A DNA stretch of 64,000 nucleotides from Bathynomus jamesi (GCA_023014485.1 JAJOZX010000088.1:248001-312000); one strand, 5' to 3'; positions 9,092-20,289 are shown, numbered from the stretch's first letter. The notes: a model not told the origin generated them from the letters alone. Numbers and translations are program-made.

Positions 9092-12000
9092 GAACCGTGA
9101 ATGACGACGATGTACAGGCCCCCATCATCGATATCACAGACGAACTCGATGACCGTGCAGCTACAGAGCCCTTCCCTGCTGACGAACCCTAACCAGCGGC
9201 ACCTGTAGCATGCGACAGTTCAAAGCGGATGCATGATGAAGAGCCCTCCACGTCAGGTATAAAGCGTGCCAGGATTGCGCCGGTTGTTACACCCCCAGTA
9301 ATAGAGCCCAATCCCTCTACGTCTTACGACACAACCCCCACAATAGTGCCTTCCTCAAATATACTCCATTATTCAGTTCCGGGTACTTCCTCCACAGCAG
9401 CTTCTCATACTGTGGAGGATGGTATAACATTCGAGTTGGTGCGCACCGCTACCCCCATCCCTGCCCTGACTAGAAATCGGTACGTAGTCAGGGTTGACCC
9501 TGGATCCCTGTATACCAACGGACTGCGACGCGTAGTTGAACGTATTGTGGAGTTTGCCCTTGAGAACCGCGACGAACGTGAACTCCGGACGAGGTTATCC
9601 TTAAGGTTCGGGTCAGATGAGGGGGACGATTTTTGGGTAGTAATACCGTTCAGACGTTTGGCGGCTGTAGACCTAGAATATATCTTAGGTCGTATAATGC
9701 AAGCCTCTCAAAGTAGTACAGCCTTCAATATGGACAACTTCATGGTAGATATTGACAGAGTATTCTGGGTTGCGGGTCATAGTGCCACACCTTATACTCT
9801 TAATTTCAATTCTCCGGTTATTTACAGAAAGCATTTAAACGTCGATCATGGTTGTGGTTTTATAGCAATAATCTTAGCTCATATATTCACTCTGCTAAAT
9901 ACTTGGCCGCAAAAAATTTGGCTGCCTACAGTTGTGCAGCGTGCCCGTAAATTGGCTTCAGATTGTAAGCTTGAGTTTGAGTTTAATATGGATCCTGAAG
10001 AACTGAGAAGGGCCGAGCAGGAAATGAATGCACGTATAGTCGTATTTGGAATGGATGATCGTCGTAGGACTGTGTATGTTTTTAAAAGCAGCGTGAGAGA
10101 TCTTACAAGACCTCTACTTATTTTAGGATTGTCAGGAACATCGTATCTCTCCATCTGTAACATAAGGGCTCTCTACGCCAGTTATGATAAAAGTCGAAAA
10201 TATGGAAGGCATCATGATTTGTGTAAGGGATGCCTCGAGTTTGCTGATGATATGGTGAAACATTGTAAGGATTGCTACGTGGTATGTGAGCAGTGTAAAA
10301 GCCCGAAATGTGAAAGTCGTGTAGTTGAAACCGAGAAGAGGGAATGTAATGTGTGTAGACCTACATTTTTCAATAATAATTGCTTTGAACTCCATAAATC
10401 AAATGGCACTTGCAGGAAAATGAGTATATGTAAGTGCGGTATGTTTCACATGACGGATAATTGGGGGAATTTCAAACATAAATGCGATGAAATTCATTGT
10501 TCTACATGTCATGAAAAATATAAGGCGGATGGAGTGAGGCATGTATGTTATATGAAAGATGCTGAGCCAAAAAATAGCCCTTGTATAACCGGGTACTACG
10601 ATATAGAAACTTACACGAACGCTGAAACCAAAGAGATTATTCCACATTTACTCGTAAGTCAGACTATCTGTGATGAGTGCATGGAGATAGAGTGTGACGA
10701 GTGCCACAAATGTGAAAAACGGACAAACGTTTTTAAAACGAATGCACATAGCTCCCCTGTGAAACTCTATGTATCCTATATTGTTAAGTTAGCGGATAAG
10801 TTAAAAAAATGACTGTGTATATTCTCGCCCATAACGGGGCAAAATTTGACACACATCTGAGATATTTACAGGTGATCCCTTGAAAAGAGGCAACAAACTA
10901 ATACAGATGCAGATAAGAGGTAATGTACAGTTTAAAGACACCCTGCTGTTCACACCTTGTAAATTAGCAAAGCTACCCAAGGTCATGGGCGTAGCCGCTG
11001 ATGTTTCAAAAGTGTATTTCCCTTACACATTCCTCACTAACGAAACTTTGAATTACGTAGGACTACCTCCACCCAAACATTACATTAACTACACCAACAT
11101 GAGTGATAGTGAGCGTGAAGATTTTAACCGCAACTACAACAGTTTTAATGAAGCTAGTACATACAATATAGCCGATGAATGTGAACGTTATTACGCGAAT
11201 GACGTACGTATATTTAGAGCAGTGGTGGCCAACCGTGGCGCATTGCGCCAAAAGTGGCGCATCAAGTACTTTGAAGTGGCGCATCGAGGTCTAGTATGAA
11301 TTGTGCTAAATTTTCACTTCTAACACAAAATATTAAAAATCAAAGATTTAAGCAGTTAAGATGTAGTTAACTAAAAATTAAGGTAAATATTTTTCACATT
11401 ATATTTCTATTTAAGGTAAATATTATATTATATTTTTATTTTTACTTACAAGTTATTAGTCATTTTTTCACAAATTTTTTTTTGGCGCATCCGAATTAAA
11501 CCTAACCTAAAAATGGCACGCATCAAAAAATGGTTGGCCACCACTGACTTAGAGTATGCTTCAAGCCTTTAGAAGGATGTACAATGTACATAGCCCGTTT
11601 CAAATGCGATCCGCTGCAAGTCGCGATCACGATCGCCTCATTATGTTTTACGGTGTTCAAGAATAACTTCATGCCTAAAGACACCTTAACAGTCATTCAC
11701 AGAAACAACCCCCGCAGTTATGGGCACAAGGCTATTTACTGGTTCATACACCTACAGCAACAAACCGGGGTATATAAAACATGCCCGCAACACGGGTGAA
11801 GTACCCGTTAAGGTCAATCGTCGTATTTTTTGGGTTGATGGCCTAAGTGAGGATCAAGTCACTGTGGAGAAGACTGTGTATTCCTTTAACGGCTGCTGGT
11901 GGCATGGATGCCCGCGCGCTGAATGTGCCTTCACAGGGGACCTTCATGGACGATCCACCGCCGAAAGCCTCGCATGGACCCGTAACCGTGATCAACTTAT

Positions 12001-13504
12001 AGGCTCCCAGTTCACTCACAAAATCGTGTGGGAGCATGAAGATGATGCACGGATGGAAACAGATGCCCAGTACCGTGAAGAAATAAGGGCCATCAAACGT
12101 TCAATGGTGTTGGACCCCCTCAAATGCGGTGACAGCTTGTTTGGAGGGCGCACAAACCCATTCAAGCTATACTTCTCGCCTAAGGAGGGTGTGAAACTCC
12201 ACTACTACGACTTCTGCTCTTTATACCCCTACGTGATGAAGAACAATTCGTACCCTGTAGGTGCGCCTGAAAAAATGGTGGGTCCCACCATACCAACCAT
12301 CGAGGAGTTTTCAGCTAACTTGAATGAGCGCTACTTTGGACTCCCTTTCGTAGACGTGCTCCCCCCTCGCGATTTATGAATGCCGATCTTACCCGTAGCT
12401 ATAGATCACAAGCTCATGTTTCACCTGTGCTTGAAATGTGCAGAGGAGAACAGCGGTGATTGTAACCATACAACCAACCAGCGTAAGATCAGAGGTGTAT
12501 ATACAATCCCTGAGCTGGTCCTAGTCGTTCGCCATTGGTATAGAATATTGAAGATACATGAGGTGTGGAGGTTTCAGAAGCTACCCAACCTTTTCTCACC
12601 ATATATAAACGCTTTTCTGAAGGATAAAGTAGAAGCATCAGGATATCCATGAGGGGTTCATACCGAAGATGAAAAAACGGCTTATATTCAACATTACCGT
12701 GCCCATGAAGGTATACAGCTTGACCGTTCCCAAATTGTTAAGAATCCTGGCAAGCGCTTTAGCGCAAAGTTGTGTCTAAACAGTTTTTGGTGGAAATTTG
12801 CACAGAATACCGGCAAAGGGAACGTTCATTCGGCACAAAGTTATAGTGAAGTTTGGGATTATGCCAACGCTCCCGATAAAGAGGTTATGAAGATCGTGAA
12901 AGTAGGTAATACTTACATAATAAAGTACAACATCACTTAACTGGCCACAGATACCTCACGGGTTACAAACATGCCTGTAGCCAGCTTCACAACGGCCTAC
13001 GCCCACATCAAACTTTGGGGTCTACTGCACTCTCTTGGACGGAGGGTGCTGTACGCTGAAACAGATAGCGTGATATTCACAGCGAGGGAGGGTGAATACA
13101 TGCCTGCGCTTGGGGAATTCTTCGGAGAGCTAACTGACGAGATCAAGGATGAGTATGGTGATGGTGCATGCGCAGACTCGTTTGTGTCAACAGGGCCAAA
13201 AACCTATAGGGTACGGGTGAGGGTAGGGGATGATATGAAGTATATCGTGAAGGCTAAGGGTATCACGCTTAACCATGCGAACCCTCGAGTCATTAACTTT
13301 GACTCGTTGAAGGATCTAGTGTGCTTGGAAGATGAGGGTGACCAGACACCCCAACTGACTGTGGGGACGCACAATTTTCGGGCGCAGAAACTGGAGTGTG
13401 TGAAGGAACTTAGGGGCACGAAGGTATGCCGTAACACCTATAGGAAGAGTTACCAGGTGCCTGATACCTATGATACTGTACTCTTTGGCTACCTTAATCC
13501 TTGA
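9092..13504 (+). pseudogene. protein-primed family B DNA polymerase (Polinton), many breaks
   Basis: This is the replicative polymerase of the virus-like element. An in-frame stop near 9,189 precedes the long ORF 9,229-10,812. That ORF has a low-complexity N-terminus, a long Cys/His-rich zinc-binding region (LCKGCLEF, CKDCYVVCEQCKSPKCES, HCSTCHEKY) and exonuclease motif I (YYDIETY). An A-run at about 10,803 breaks the frame, then AHNGAKFDTHL gives exonuclease motif II. A MITE splits the next part. Palm motif A is YDFCSLYPYVM near 12,210. Motif B reads NSFWWKFAQN, with Trp where Gly is usual. Motif C reads YAETDS, with Glu replacing the first Asp. In-frame stops at about 10,880, 12,379, 12,652 and 12,940 and a shift near 11,750 confirm decay. 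The C-terminus is FGYLNP. Confidence 0.9.
11220..11546. mobile_element. hAT-type MITE, 327 bp, inside polymerase gene
   Basis: The termini are cagtggtggccaacc and its exact inverse ggttggccaccactg (15 bp). The flanking 8-mers atttagag and acttagag match at 7 of 8. The interior is A/T-rich and non-coding, with several short 'ggcgc' blocks near both ends. CAGTGGTGGCCAACC-type ends and the 8-bp duplication place it with hAT. Removing it together with one flank copy makes the polymerase frame continuous on both sides. Confidence 0.92.
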
Positions 13505-13596
13505 TTGTATTTATATACGTGTATTGTTAACAGTATGTTTATTTATCACGTATATTTGCTTCAATTAAGGTTTCATTTTCTCCTTTGCGTGCGTAC

Positions 13597-13597
13597 G

Positions 13598-13653
<56 letters not shown>
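13597..13653. repeat. (GT)n microsatellite
   Basis: About 57 bp of GT repeats with one interruption (tggtg), just downstream of the polymerase stop. Confidence 0.98.
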
Positions 13654-13655
<2 letters not shown>

Positions 13656-13813
13656 TAAAAACCTAAGCTCCGCCCACTGTAAGATCGGTCACGTGATTCC
13701 TGACACTACCTGAGCATATCTCTATCCCTGCGTGCTCAGTTGACCTTTGCATACCCTTAAGCTTAGACGTGTATTCTCCCGCGTAGACGAAAAATAGTAA
13801 TGGTCACCTTTTA

Positions 13814-15188
13814 AGGGGTTCCAAAAAACCTTAGCCCCCCCCCATTTGCAGCTTACATGTTTACTTATATCGAAATAGTTTTTAGTGATTATAAAAATAT
13901 ATAAAATTCTTTATTTATTGCAGGTATTAAAATTACTCTAGCTGATAAAGTGATAATATAATGGCTTCTCAATTAATTGGTGATTCGGAGAGGCAACGTG
14001 TGATAGATCGCATACGAGCAATAACATTTCGGGAAGCTCGTGATGCTGGAGCCACCTTTATAACACATTCATGGGTTGCTAAAAAGTTGCGAAGAAGTGA
14101 GGACTTCGTCAAAAGAAATTGGAATAAAACTTTGGATGAATGTGAAATGGATACAACCAAATCTGGGCGTCCACATTTGCCACTCTCTCAGGAAACAAAG
14201 GACATCATTGAAAGCGGTACGCGTAAGCGGAAAAACAGCTGTGCTAAACTTTCTAGAGAGATCGAAGTGTTGAGAGGAAAGATCGTTAGTGGTGAGATTA
14301 TTCGACTGTACCGTCATAGGCAAGGTTTAAAGCTTTGGCATGAACTTCCAAAGCCAAGAAAAACTCAACTTAACATCGATGACAGAATGTGGTTTGCCCA
14401 TTATCTTGAAGATTGGGATGTGGATGATTTCATGCATTTAGCTGTCTCCGATGAATTTTTTGTTTACGTAACACGTCGGCCTAACTACCAAAATGATTGA
14501 GTGTGGGCCACAACACCCGATGAAATCGATGACAATGAACATTATCGCGAATTATTAAAAAGTCCAGACTGTGATGGTGTGTTTGTTTTGTTCACTGCAA
14601 AGAAGCTCATGTGGGTGCTGAAGCCAAATGGTCAGAGTTGGGATGGACAGTATTTTCGTGATATTATTCTATCCCAGCATGTCATTCCTTTTCTAAGAAA
14701 CCCAAACAATGTTATGGATGTCGATCAGGTCACACTTCTGCACGATAAGGTCCCTTGCTTTAAGGCATTAACCACTCAACAGTTGTTGCGGAACCATGAG
14801 ATCGATTTCTTTGGAAATGAAGAATGGCCAGGAAATTCTCCTGACCTGAACGTCTGTGAACACATTGGATCAGTTATAAAGGACAAGGTTGAATGTCTCT
14901 TGTTTCAAGAACCTGCAGCAAATCGATTTTCGAAGGATACAATGACGCAACACATTGAAACTGTTTTAGCAAATTTGCGTAACGATCAAGATCTATTCAC
15001 GTCAGTTTTGGCAAGCTACCCAAAGCGAATTCAGGCTGTCTTGGAAGCCAATAACCGGAACACCAAGTTTTAATTGTTTCTCATTAAATGCAGGATTAAA
15101 TTCTCTTTTGTAAGATATGTTTAGTTTTACTGTACCTCTAATGGTTTAGGCCATGGGCTGGGGGGGGCTAAGGTTTATTGGAGCCCCG
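13814..15188 (+). mobile_element. Tc1/mariner-type element, DD37E, complete ends
   Basis: This is a 1,375-bp element. The left end is aggggttccaaaaaacctta followed by a run of C; the complement of the right end reads cggggctccaataaacctta followed by a run of C. About 26 of 28 bases match. TA dinucleotides at 13,812-13,813 and 15,189-15,190 are the target duplication. It carries one transposase gene and lies between the Polinton polymerase and the accessory ORFs, so it inserted into the virus-like element. Confidence 0.9.
13961..15073 (+). pseudogene. DD37E Tc1/mariner transposase, one stop codon
   Basis: The start is MASQLIGDSERQRVIDRIRA, with helix-turn-helix N-terminal domains (THSWVAKKLRRSEDFVKRNW, then SGRPHLPLSQETKDIIES). 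The catalytic domain has the first Asp in HLAVSDEFFVYV, the second in LLHDKVPCFKA and the Glu in WPGNSPDLNVCEHI. Counting the residues gives 37 between the second Asp and the Glu, so DD37E. An in-frame TGA at about 14,498 splits the protein into 179 and 190 residues; otherwise the frame is continuous. A single stop suggests recent loss. Confidence 0.92.
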
Positions 15189-15189
15189 T

Positions 15190-15775
15190 ATATTGCGTGC
15201 TCAACGTTTATGAAGTGGTATTCGGCAAAGTGCCAAGATGTGGTGGATACTGAAAATCTCCCTATTCCCCACCTTTGATACTTTTAAGGCTACATTGAGC
15301 CGTACGAACGACCAAGATGTTCAAATACTCTACCGGTATTCTGGTGAGGGCATTTTAGGATTTCATAGTACAAACGATGTATTGAAGTATGTTGTAGACC
15401 TAACCTTTATAAAAGCTCACATATACCGCGATGTAAACAAAACAACATGTTCAGAAGATAAGCAACGGTTATGGATTGTGAGTCTTGTTGATGAGTGGTG
15501 TGACAAGCGATATTATATCATGTTACATCATACCGACTACTCGTACCCTACGGTTGAGAATGTAAATCTTGTTATCATGGAGAATCTTAAGTATTTTTAC
15601 CACTATATTAATATACAGTATATCATTACGAGGTTTGTAGTGAGGTTGTGGCTCATGGGCTGTGTAAGTTTTTAACAGACTTTGGAGACGAGTATCGCTT
15701 GTTAAACAAAAAGAATAAATATGGGCATATGTTTCTCTCAAATAGTGTACCGGATTGTGAAGATGTTTAGTTTAT
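15190..15775 (+). pseudogene. Polinton accessory ORF of unknown function
   Basis: The main frame, 15,238-15,675, encodes 145 residues including QILYRYSGEGILGFHSTNDV, DLTFIKAHIYRDVNKTTCSE and LVDEWCDKRYYIMLHHTDYS. A second frame continues FLTDFGDEYRLLNKKNKYGH and FLSNSVPDCEDV up to about 15,770, so a frameshift near 15,640 is likely. I do not recognise the family. It lies downstream of the polymerase on the same strand, where Polintons often carry lineage-specific genes. It probably extended further 5' before the DD37E element inserted. Confidence 0.45.
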
Positions 15776-15859
15776 GGAAATGTACGTCTGGTGAGTGATA
15801 AAACATTAAAGCCGTATTGCTTCATGTAGCGAAAATTCTGTTTGTCCAATATAAAGGGC

Positions 15860-16000
15860 ACAAGTGTTCGAACAAGCCTGTACACATTTCAGCAGTTTGT
15901 GGTGTGACTCGCTCCCCCCAGCGAGCCGCCCACCCGTGTACCTCACCCCCTCCGAAACACAGGAGTTCGAACAAACCCGTACACGTTTCATCAGCGTGAC
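15860..16000 (+). repeat. imperfect direct repeat, about 104-bp spacing
   Basis: gttcgaacaagcctgtacac (15,863) recurs as gttcgaacaaacccgtacac (about 15,967). The segment between is C-rich (gctccccccagcgag, cctcaccccctcc). It is non-coding and lies between the accessory ORFs. Confidence 0.7.
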
Positions 16001-16081
16001 GCACTCCGCCCGTCTAGCCGATCCGCACACCTGTGGGTCATAGTCATCTCAGAGCTTGAACCGAGTAGACGTGCTAATACG

Positions 16082-16306
16082 ATGGAACTTCCTTTGAAAA
16101 GCATTCTCAACGCCTCGTACGATGTCTCCGTGACGAAGTCTTTGCGCGTGTTCAGGCGTGAAACCGGCACCATTAACTATGTACTTGAAGCGATTTGCAG
16201 GCAAGCAAACTCTGGTAAACGTAATGTTATTTATTTAAGTGTTGAGGAGATGAATAGACTCTTCGTGATAGTTGAGAAGTGGGAAGTGGGGAGAGGACCA
16301 TTATAA
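16082..16306 (+). CDS. small accessory ORF, possibly PC4/p15-like (tentative)
   Basis: The 74-residue ORF starts MELPLKSILNASYDV. It contains SLRVFRRETGTINYVLEAI followed by KRNVIYLSVEEMNRLFVIVE. The pattern of basic beta strands then L-S-x-E-x-x-N-x-L helix is reminiscent of the single-stranded-DNA-binding fold of the PC4/p15 coactivator, but similarity is weak and read by eye. The frame is open and starts with an ATG. It is the first of three clustered ORFs on the plus strand. Confidence 0.4.
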   Translation: MELPLKSILNASYDVSVTKSLRVFRRETGTINYVLEAICRQANSGKRNVIYLSVEEMNRLFVIVEKWEVGRGPL

Positions 16307-16455
16307 AATACCTGCAGGTGTAGGTACAAGAAGAGAGCAGATTAGTGATGCCTCCTCATATGCCGTTGTTTGCACATTGTGTATAAATAACGATCAGCCA
16401 TGCATCTGATGATAACGTTCTTGTCCCTACGCGAAACCGTTTGATCCTCGACAGA

Positions 16456-16791
16456 ATGTTTGAAATCGTCGGATTCCGCAAGCTGAAGCTTATATTAGAC
16501 GCTCGTGTTACGGATATGATTTATCTTGACAAGGTTCTTGAATACGCATACACCGCTCTGCTTGACGGATTTATCGAATATAGGAAAGAGCAAGGCGAGA
16601 ATGGTCTAGAGCTGGATGCATATTTAAAAGGTTTAGACTCTTCGAAATATCCCGAACTTTGGTACAAAGCACTTGAGCGGTACAGGGCAGAGCTTGCCTA
16701 CACTGTTCACCCTGAAGAGCTGTATCTCTATATAATGAGTAGCTGTCGTTACGACTTGGAAGATTATTTCAATTTCCGCTATGCAGAGTGA
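16456..16791 (+). CDS. accessory ORF of unknown function (about 111 aa), intact
   Basis: From the ATG at 16,456 the protein is MFEIVGFRKLKLILDARVTD, then AYTALLDGFIEYRKEQGENG, SSKYPELWYKALERYRAEL and a C-terminus YDLEDYFNFRYAE. The open frame extends upstream of the ATG by five codons from a TTG. It looks alpha-helical and acidic, with no membrane segment or recognisable domain. Its last 11 bases overlap the start of the next ORF. Such compact overlap is a viral-style arrangement and supports both as real genes of the element. Confidence 0.55.
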   Translation: MFEIVGFRKLKLILDARVTDMIYLDKVLEYAYTALLDGFIEYRKEQGENGLELDAYLKGLDSSKYPELWYKALERYRAELAYTVHPEELYLYIMSSCRYDLEDYFNFRYAE

Positions 16792-17140
16792 AGAAGAGTT
16801 CACGATTGAAAAGCTGGGGATGGTAAGAAAAAACCCTCGATTGGAAAGGAGTGTTTATAAACTTGTATTTAATAATGATGTTATGGTTAACGATGACCTC
16901 TTTGTGTGTGATTTTGATTGTATTCTAACCGTGTTTAAAGATAACTTGCCAGCCGAATGTAAAGTGGGCACAAAAATATTATTGAACGATATGAAAGCCA
17001 TTTATGTCAAGTATAGGTATCCGTATAACTTGAGCGGTGAAGTAATGTTTGGACGGTTTTATCGTGTAGTGCAAAGTAATAACGATGTGAATGTAGACTC
17101 GATTACGTGTGAGTTTAGCGTTTCGCGCCGGAGAACATGA
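16781..17140 (+). CDS. accessory ORF of unknown function (119 aa), intact
   Basis: The start MQSEEEFTIEKLGMVRKNPR overlaps the previous ORF's end. The middle (YKLVFNNDVMVNDDLFVCDF, CILTVFKDNLPAECKVGTKI) and end (GEVMFGRFYRVVQSNNDVNV, ITCEFSVSRRRT) alternate hydrophobic and polar residues as in a beta-rich fold. I do not recognise it. It is the last gene-like ORF before the AT-rich repeats, so the right end of the virus-like element is probably close downstream. Confidence 0.55.
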   Translation: MQSEEEFTIEKLGMVRKNPRLERSVYKLVFNNDVMVNDDLFVCDFDCILTVFKDNLPAECKVGTKILLNDMKAIYVKYRYPYNLSGEVMFGRFYRVVQSNNDVNVDSITCEFSVSRRRT

Positions 17141-17560
17141 AGTATTTTGATGTATTTTTATTTATTTAATTATTTAATTGTGTATATATATATATATATA
17201 TATATATTTCCTGTACTAATATGCAACTGATTATACGTTTCGTATATTATTATTTTCAGTATATTTAATTATTTAATATAACTGTGTATATATATATATA
17301 TATTTTTCCTGTACTAATATATTTGATGGTTATACTACAACGTTTTGTATATTTTTTATTATATATTTCTCGTTCGTATTTCTTATGCTATTATTATTTT
17401 TTGATCATATGTATTCCATTGTATATTTATTTTGATAATATATTCATCGTTCGTATTTCTTATGCTATTATTATTTTTGATCATATATATTCCATTGTAT
17501 ATTTATTTTCTATATATTTCGTGAAATTGAATCCATTAATTCGTCTAAATAAACAATGAT
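17141..17560. repeat. AT-rich repeats with local tandem duplications
   Basis: Two (TA)n runs, each followed by a 'cctgtactaatat' motif, lie at about 17,180-17,225 and 17,285-17,320. A block of about 80 bp (cgttcgtatttcttatgcta to ttccattgtatatttatttt) is repeated at about 17,369 and 17,451. The right terminus of the Polinton-like element may lie in or just beyond this region, but with its left end outside the window I cannot locate it. Confidence 0.7.
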
Positions 17561-17661
17561 GTAATGGTGTTTTATTTAATTCTTTTGGTTGTACACGACA
17601 TTTAATTACAGCAAATGGTTGCTTTCTAAAACGGGTTTCTGAACCAACTGCCAAAAATATA

Positions 17662-17890
17662 TGGATAGCGCAATCTGGCAACCCTAATAATGTACACTTG
17701 AACAAGCCATTTACGCCTTCTAAGTCAACTGGCTAGTTAAGCCAGAATATATGCTTTAATTAAATAAATAGCGCAATCTGGCAACTCAATAATGTACACC
17801 TGAACAAGCCATTTACGCCTTCTAAGTCAACTGGCTGTTTAAGCCAGAATATATGCTTTAATTAAATAAATAACGCAATCTGGCAGCTCA
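17662..17890. repeat. tandem repeat, period about 103 bp, 2.1 copies
   Basis: gcgcaatctggcaac starts copies at 17,668 and 17,771, and a partial third begins with acgcaatctggcag at 17,873. Each unit also contains aagccatttacgccttctaa and gtcaactggct. The flank repeats the short 'aactggct' word several more times to about 17,925. Confidence 0.88.
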
Positions 17891-18094
17891 GCCAGATAAA
17901 CCAACTGGCTGATTAAGTCGGCTGACTGATTAGGAACATATTAAGACAACAGCTGCTTGGCTGAATTCTTAATATGCGCTTGGCTCCTGTCAAGCGAACA
18001 CCTCTCTTCCTCTTTCTCCTTCTCCTCTCTTTCTCTTGGGGGATAACTCCGCCTCCAAGTAGCATAACCCCTTGTTGCTCTTGCAACATCCCCC

Positions 18095-18242
18095 CTTTGT
18101 TGCATAACTTATGCAACATTTCCTTTGCGACATTGATCAACATTTTCAATTGCATTGCACTCTCTCCTTTGTTGTATAACGTATGCAACATTTCCTTTGC
18201 AACATTGATCAACATTTTCAATTGCATTGCACTCTCTCCTTT
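18095..18242. repeat. tandem repeat, period 72 bp, 2 copies
   Basis: The unit contains a short inverted motif (ttgcataacttatgcaac) followed by gcgacattgatcaacatttt and cattgcactctctcc. Copies begin at about 18,098 and 18,170. Both strands are open through it because of its composition; I see no gene. Confidence 0.88.
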
Positions 18243-18355
18243 TGCACCCATCCTACTTGTGTGTTATGTTATATATATGTGCCCATGTACTTTATGTGTT
18301 ACACTCCTAATCCATCTTTCCCCAATACATCCCTGACGAGCTAATTAAATCCTAG

Positions 18356-18860
<505 letters not shown>

Positions 18861-18899
18861 ATATAAGTTTCTCAGGGGACCATTCTGAGTTGGTATATA

Positions 18900-20287
18900 C
18901 AGTGCCCGCGAAAAGTATCCGATCACCCTTGAAATTTGTATTTTTTACATAAAAAACAATGTTTAAATGTATACTAACCTTATATTAGTATTTTGTCATC
19001 TGTCCTTTGGTTTGGATGACTTGTTCTAGACGTTTTGGCATGGATTTAATCAAGTTTTGACAAACTTCCACTGATATTTCCTTGCACCATACCTTTTTGA
19101 TGGCCTCTTGTAATTTTTCGACTGAGCCAGTGTCGTGGCATTCAACCTTATTTTTTATTATTAGCCACAGATTTTCTATCGGATTGAGATCTGGACTATT
19201 ACCAGGCCAATCCAAAATATCAAATTTATTGTCAGTAATCCATTTTGTCACTATTTTGGCCCTGTGACATGGTGCACCATCATGCATGTATGTTTTTGTC
19301 CTTTGGATTGCCATTGCCATTGGAAGTTTATCCTGTAGCATTGCTAAATACCGTGCACCATTCATAGTTGTGTTCTTCGGAAGAAATATAAGTTTCCACG
19401 CCCATAGTAACCGAAACAACCCCAAACCATCACACTTGGAGGGTGTTTCATTGTCTTTAGGGTGTATTTAGGGTCCATCCTATTTGAGCCAATAGGCCGG
19501 CGAACCTTTTTTGGACAACTTCTGAATGTCAAAAATGTCGACTCATCGCTAAATAAAACCTTCTTCCAGTCATCAACAGTCCAATGAATGTATTTTTTAC
19601 AAAATGCGACACGTTTTTACGCATTTTTTCATTAATGAACGGTTTTTAGCAGCATGGCGAGATGGTAATCCGAGTTCTTTTTGGAGCCGCTCCTAGATAG
19701 TTCGTTCAGAAACACAGATAACAAATTATTCATATTAAATTTATTTCTTTCGCAGTTATTGTTGGGTTTTTCAGTACTAAACGTTTCATAAGTTTGTCTG
19801 TTCGCGAATTTGTTTTTCTCGGTCTGCCAGATCGTTTTTTAGGGACTGGCGTGGTTAGGCCACCATTGTTCTTAGCCCGTGAAACCCATAAATTAACGGT
19901 ACTTTGGGATATGTTTAATTCCTTAGCTATCTGTCTCTGTGATTTCCCACATGCATGCAAAGCAACAATAGCACCTCGACAATCACTCTTAAGTTGTTTT
20001 TTAGCACACATTATATATATTTTATTTACACCACTTTCTGTAAAAAAAAAAAAAATATCAAGAAATTTACACAAACAGTGAAATCTGACAAATTTGAGAC
20101 ACAGCCACCCGCAACGAAGGCTACCAGAACACTAATTTGAGAATGCGTTGGATAGCTCTCATATCAGCGAGCAACCTCAAAGTTACCAGATGTCGCTAGA
20201 AAAAATAGAAAGTGAATTACGTGTCTCTGAATATCAAGGGAAAATATTGTATTTTCTTGAGTGATCGGATACTTTTCGCGGGCACTG
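18900..20287 (-). mobile_element. Tc1-like transposon, complete ends
   Basis: This is a 1,388-bp element with 27-bp perfect terminal inverted repeats beginning cagtgcccgcgaaaagtatc, flanked by TA at 18,898-18,899 and 20,288-20,289. The gene is on the minus strand. Intact termini suggest it could still be moved by a related transposase. Confidence 0.95.
18985..20011 (-). pseudogene. Tc1-type DD34E transposase, frameshifted
   Basis: The N-terminus at 20,011 (MCAKKQLKSDCRGAIVALHA) leads into a helix-turn-helix (SQRQIAKELNISQSTVNLWV) and an AT-hook-like SGRPRK. The first frame stops at about 19,730. Another frame carries KKVLFSDEST with the first catalytic Asp near 19,550. The last frame (to 18,985) has YMHDGAPCHRAK with the second Asp and WPGNSPDLNPIENLW with the Glu. 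I count 34 residues between them, so DD34E. At least two frame breaks lie between 19,425 and 19,730. Confidence 0.92.
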
Positions 20288-20289
20288 TA

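Noticed and set aside
9879..10647. Minus-strand ORFs opposite the polymerase
   Set aside because: They are antisense shadows of a well-supported polymerase reading frame.
1..17140. Ginger-type or LTR retrotransposon as the source of the integrase
   Set aside because: No reverse transcriptase, protease or LTR is nearby, whereas capsid, packaging ATPase and protein-primed polymerase genes surround it.
17668..17890. CRISPR array
   Set aside because: Repeats are about 103 bp, directly adjacent without spacers, in eukaryotic AT-rich DNA.
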